Shown here piece by piece: positions 5,194-7,631 of a stretch of DNA of 7,631 nucleotides. Position numbers and translations under genes: made by a program. The notes under the pieces were generated by a model. That model saw only the letters and a list, made by a program, of their open reading frames with translations, searched no databases and had not been told where the DNA came from. Source of the DNA: Gammaproteobacteria bacterium. GTDB lineage: Bacteria > Pseudomonadota > Gammaproteobacteria > GRL18. How positions within the stretch are numbered: the stretch's first letter is position 1; every line of letters starts with the position of its first letter. The stretch spans positions 1 through 7,631 of the forward strand of contig JALTKC010000054.1 of NCBI GenBank assembly GCA_027076245.1, in the 5' to 3' direction.

Positions 5194-6135
5194 ATGTTAG
5201 TCAGTATTAGAAAAACCAGTAGTAGAAAAAATTGTTTAAGTGCTTTTGTCTTAGGTGCTGTGAGTATTGCTTCAGTACAGAGTTTTGCCGGTGAAGACTG
5301 GGATGTAACGGCAGGTATTCAAGGGGCTGTCGGAGATTATTCCAACTCCAGGCAGCGGGATAAAAAGTCCAATTATGGTTTTTTTGTCAGTGCGGACTAT
5401 CTGGAGTCCTATGGTTTTACTTTTGTTTATGATAACAGCAGTTATGACTACAGAAAAAACAGTGATTATAAAACAAATTACGGTCGTTCAAGCATTGATC
5501 AGGATGCCTTTTTCCTGTCCGGGCGTAAAACTTTTCGTCCGGATGCCCTAAATGGCCTGCTGACAGTCAGTTTTGATATTCATCATATTGATAATGATGA
5601 TAAAAGCAAAATTTCTGACAATGTGAAGGTGTATGCCCCGCATATCTCTTATATTACCTATGATAAAAATTATTATGTCGACCTTGGTTATGCCAATTCT
5701 GATTACTATAAAGGGCTGACCATTGATCAGTGGACACCGACAGCCGGTTTTGCATTTAATGATCAGAAAGACTGGCTGCAGATGCGCGGCTATCTTATAT
5801 CCTCATCTAAAAGAGCCCGTACCCAGAATCAGAAATCAGCCAAAGCTCTGGAAGTTTCACTCACACATTTTTTTGACGGACAGTTCCTGAATCTTTCCAA
5901 AATTAAAGGCACGGCTATTACCGGTGAGCGTTTTTATGCTGTAGACAGAGATGCGGCTACGGTTTACAACCTGGGGGATGTACAGCGCGGCGGGTTCTCC
6001 TTACTGGCTGAATTTGATGTCACTGAGAGTGTCAAACTTACCTTATCCGGAGGTAATGAGCGTTACCGGGATAAAACCTATAAGGATGATTACTCTGTCA
6101 CCTATTTTTATACCGGCCTGTCTACTTCCTGGTAA
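5194..6135 (+). CDS. Secreted outer-membrane beta-barrel-like protein, family not recognised
   Basis: From the ATG at 5194 the protein has 313 residues. The N-terminus MLVSIRKTSSRKN, hydrophobic CLSAFVLGAVSIASVQ and SFA then GEDW form a clear signal peptide with cleavage after about residue 33. The mature part has no long hydrophobic segment. It is rich in Tyr, Asp, Ser and Gly with alternating strands (YGFFVSADYL, YGFTFVYDN, YYVDLGYANSDYY, GGFSLLAEFDV, VKLTLSGGNERY) and ends in YSVTYFYTGLSTSW, a terminal aromatic residue like the signal used by outer-membrane barrels. Size suggests a barrel of about 12-14 strands. An in-frame ATG at 5149 would add 15 residues but lacks a ribosome site. It is first in an operon with a TPR protein and a urea-transporter-like protein, so a pore or scaffold role is possible. 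Function is unknown. Confidence 0.85.
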   Translation: MLVSIRKTSSRKNCLSAFVLGAVSIASVQSFAGEDWDVTAGIQGAVGDYSNSRQRDKKSNYGFFVSADYLESYGFTFVYDNSSYDYRKNSDYKTNYGRSSIDQDAFFLSGRKTFRPDALNGLLTVSFDIHHIDNDDKSKISDNVKVYAPHISYITYDKNYYVDLGYANSDYYKGLTIDQWTPTAGFAFNDQKDWLQMRGYLISSSKRARTQNQKSAKALEVSLTHFFDGQFLNLSKIKGTAITGERFYAVDRDAATVYNLGDVQRGGFSLLAEFDVTESVKLTLSGGNERYRDKTYKDDYSVTYFYTGLSTSW

Positions 6136-6157
6136 ATGATAAAACTGAGGTGGTTTA

Positions 6158-6847
6158 ATGTTAAAGAATCAATTTATATTTAAAGTACTGCTCAAAGCGG
6201 CGTTTATAGCTTTATTGTTTTTCAATACTGTCAATGCCATGAGTCTGGGTAAAGCTAATAGCCAGCAGAAAGCCGTTAGCCAACAGAAAGCCGTTAGCCA
6301 GCAGAAAGCCATGGCAAGATCGTATCAGCTGGAAGCTAAACAGGACTATGCTCAGGCTTTATCGGCTATTGAAGCTTTGTCGCTTAAAACTTCGCAAAAT
6401 TCTGAATTTATTGTTCTGCGCAAGGCCTGGCTGAACTATTTGCAGAAAAATTATAATCAGGCCATCCGTCTGTATAAACAGGCGGCACAGTTGAACAAAA
6501 ACTCACTGGATGCACCTTTGGGAGAAGCCATGGCTCTGCTGGCGCAGTTGCGCTGGAAAGAAGCTGCCAAAGTCAGCCGAAAGGTACTTAAACGTGCTCC
6601 TGCTAACTATACGGCTCATCTACGCCTGATGGTCAGTGAAGCGGGACAGAAAAAATGGCAGACATTGCTTGAACATGCCAGGCAAGTCAGTCAGTGGTAT
6701 CCCACTCAGGCTGTTCCCCTGCTTTATATGGCGCGTGCAAGTCATCGGCTGGGGCAGACTGCATCGGCAGTTAATGCCTATCAATCGGTATTGCTTCATT
6801 TGCCCAAAAATCAGGAAGCACTTAATTATATTGCCAGTAATAAATAA
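6158..6847 (+). CDS. Secreted TPR-repeat protein with SQQKAV tandem repeat
   Basis: The 229-residue protein has a signal peptide (1-27: basic MLKNQFIFK, hydrophobic core, VNA then MS), so it is periplasmic. Residues 35-52 are three copies of a six-residue unit (SQQKAV, SQQKAV, SQQKAM). The rest is helical TPR-type repeats, about five, spanning roughly 53-83, 84-117 (YLQKNYNQAIRLYKQAAQLN), 118-151 (RWKEAAKVSRKVLKRAPAN), 152-184 and 185-219 (HRLGQTASAVNAYQSVLLHLP). TPRs bind other proteins, so this is probably an adaptor. A good ribosome site (GAGG, seven bases before the ATG) is present. The gene lies 22 bases after the beta-barrel-like gene and two bases before the transporter gene, which suggests that it works between an outer- and an inner-membrane partner. 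The partners are inferred. Confidence 0.88.
   Translation: MLKNQFIFKVLLKAAFIALLFFNTVNAMSLGKANSQQKAVSQQKAVSQQKAMARSYQLEAKQDYAQALSAIEALSLKTSQNSEFIVLRKAWLNYLQKNYNQAIRLYKQAAQLNKNSLDAPLGEAMALLAQLRWKEAAKVSRKVLKRAPANYTAHLRLMVSEAGQKKWQTLLEHARQVSQWYPTQAVPLLYMARASHRLGQTASAVNAYQSVLLHLPKNQEALNYIASNK
6260..6313 (+). repeat. Three tandem 18-bp repeats within the TPR gene
   Basis: Units at 6260-6277, 6278-6295 and 6296-6313 are nearly identical. Unit 2 differs by one silent base (CAA for CAG), and unit 3 ends in ATG instead of GTT. They are in frame (18 bases = six codons) and encode the SQQKAV repeat between the signal peptide and the first TPR. Copy number could change by slippage without breaking the frame. 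Confidence 0.9.
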
Positions 6848-6849
6848 AA

Positions 6850-7631
6850 GTGCCTGATCTTCAAAAGCAAAGGGCTGTTACTGCCGGTGATTTTAAACTA
6901 TTTTTTAAAGCACTGGCAAACAGCTATTCTGATATTTTCTTTATTCATAGAACCTTTTGTGGTGTTTTATTACTGGTTTTAACATTAATTAATTACAATG
7001 CCGGATTCTCCGGTATATTTGCTGTTTTTTCTGCTTATCTGACGGCCCGTTTTCTGGGGCATCATCAAGACTTTATTGAAGCCGGTTACTATGCCTATAA
7101 TGCCTTACTGGTGGGACTGGCAATCGGTTTTGTGTTTAAAATATCCTTTTTAAGCCTGTTAATGCTGGGGATGGCTGGTGCCCTGACGTATTTTGTTACT
7201 CTGGTAACCGCCAATATTTTTCAGAATTTATTTAATCTTCAGGTTCTGAGTATCCCTTTTATTATTGTCAGTTCCCTGGTTTACCTGTCGGCATCGAGTT
7301 TTACCAATCTATATGTTATTTCTCTTTATACTCCAATGTATTCCCTGGATCTGGGTATTTTCCCATACTGGTTCAGCGGTTATTTGAAGTCTCTTGGGGC
7401 TATTATGTTTATGCCCAATGAGATCAGCGGATTACTGATTGCTTTATTATTATTATATTATTCCCGAATTCTGTTTTTTCTGTCACTGGCCGGCTTTTTG
7501 ACGGGTATGATTATTTATGGGTTTTTTACAGGTTCTGTAGTAGCCGCATCTCAGGATATCAGCAGTTTTAACTACATTCTTATTGCCATGGCCATTGGCG
7601 GTATTTTTACTATACCTTCTTTAAACAGTAC
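6850..7631 (+). CDS. Urea-transporter-family membrane protein (3' end beyond window)
   Basis: An open frame of 260 codons starts at GTG 6850, the first usable start after an in-frame TAA at 6841-6843, and runs off the window without a stop. The start has no strong ribosome site and follows the TPR stop by two bases, suggesting translational coupling. After a hydrophilic N-terminus (about 1-29) the protein is almost all membrane helices. Features recalled from the urea transporter (UT) family are YNALLVGLAIG at 83-93, KSLGAIMFMPNEISGLLIALLL at about 180-201, YYSRILFFLSLAGFLTG, and a second FNYILIAMAIGGIF at 240-253. The two related loops match the internal two-fold repeat of UT channels, which passively conduct urea across the inner membrane. 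Substrate is inferred; urea analogues or other small amides are possible. Further domains may lie beyond the window. Confidence 0.8.
   Translation, partial: MPDLQKQRAVTAGDFKLFFKALANSYSDIFFIHRTFCGVLLLVLTLINYNAGFSGIFAVFSAYLTARFLGHHQDFIEAGYYAYNALLVGLAIGFVFKISFLSLLMLGMAGALTYFVTLVTANIFQNLFNLQVLSIPFIIVSSLVYLSASSFTNLYVISLYTPMYSLDLGIFPYWFSGYLKSLGAIMFMPNEISGLLIALLLLYYSRILFFLSLAGFLTGMIIYGFFTGSVVAASQDISSFNYILIAMAIGGIFTIPSLNS

Noticed and set aside
1..7631. tRNA, rRNA, CRISPR, insertion sequence or phage genes
   Set aside because: No cloverleaf, regular spaced repeats, transposase-like frame or terminal inverted repeats with target duplications were seen.

Overview
The window looks like chromosomal DNA from a moderately AT-rich gammaproteobacterium. 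The best lineage markers are a long-form Prc/Tsp protease with a C-terminal accessory domain and a typical gammaproteobacterial GreB. No rRNA, tRNA, insertion sequence, phage gene or CRISPR array is visible, and nothing fixes the genus.

Layout from left to right. Positions 1-20 hold the first codons of a minus-strand gene that leaves the window. A 289-base intergenic stretch follows, with a perfect AT-rich palindrome, a G8 run and a probable prc terminator. The minus-strand prc gene (310-2454) encodes a periplasmic tail-specific protease. Across a 241-base divergent spacer lies plus-strand greB (2696-3220), whose last codons and stop sit inside a GC-rich hairpin repeat. Converging on greB is a three-gene minus-strand operon (4932 down to 3243): an ECF-type sigma factor, a single-pass membrane protein that is the likely anti-sigma factor, and a small protein with three cysteines. 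The three genes are joined by two 4-base ATGA stop/start overlaps.

Divergent from the sigma operon, behind a 261-base control region (4933-5193) rich in palindromes and repeated AATGTTT motifs, is a plus-strand operon. It encodes a secreted beta-barrel-like outer-membrane protein (5194-6135), a secreted TPR protein with an SQQKAV tandem repeat (6158-6847), and a multi-membrane-span protein resembling the urea transporter family (from 6850, cut by the window end). Spacings are 22 and 2 bases.

The most interesting inference is that these last three genes form one envelope-spanning module: outer-membrane barrel, periplasmic TPR protein and inner-membrane urea-transporter-like channel. It may be connected to the divergent sigma/anti-sigma pair. 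Gene order, spacing and protein features are seen in the sequence; the joint function and the regulatory link are inference.
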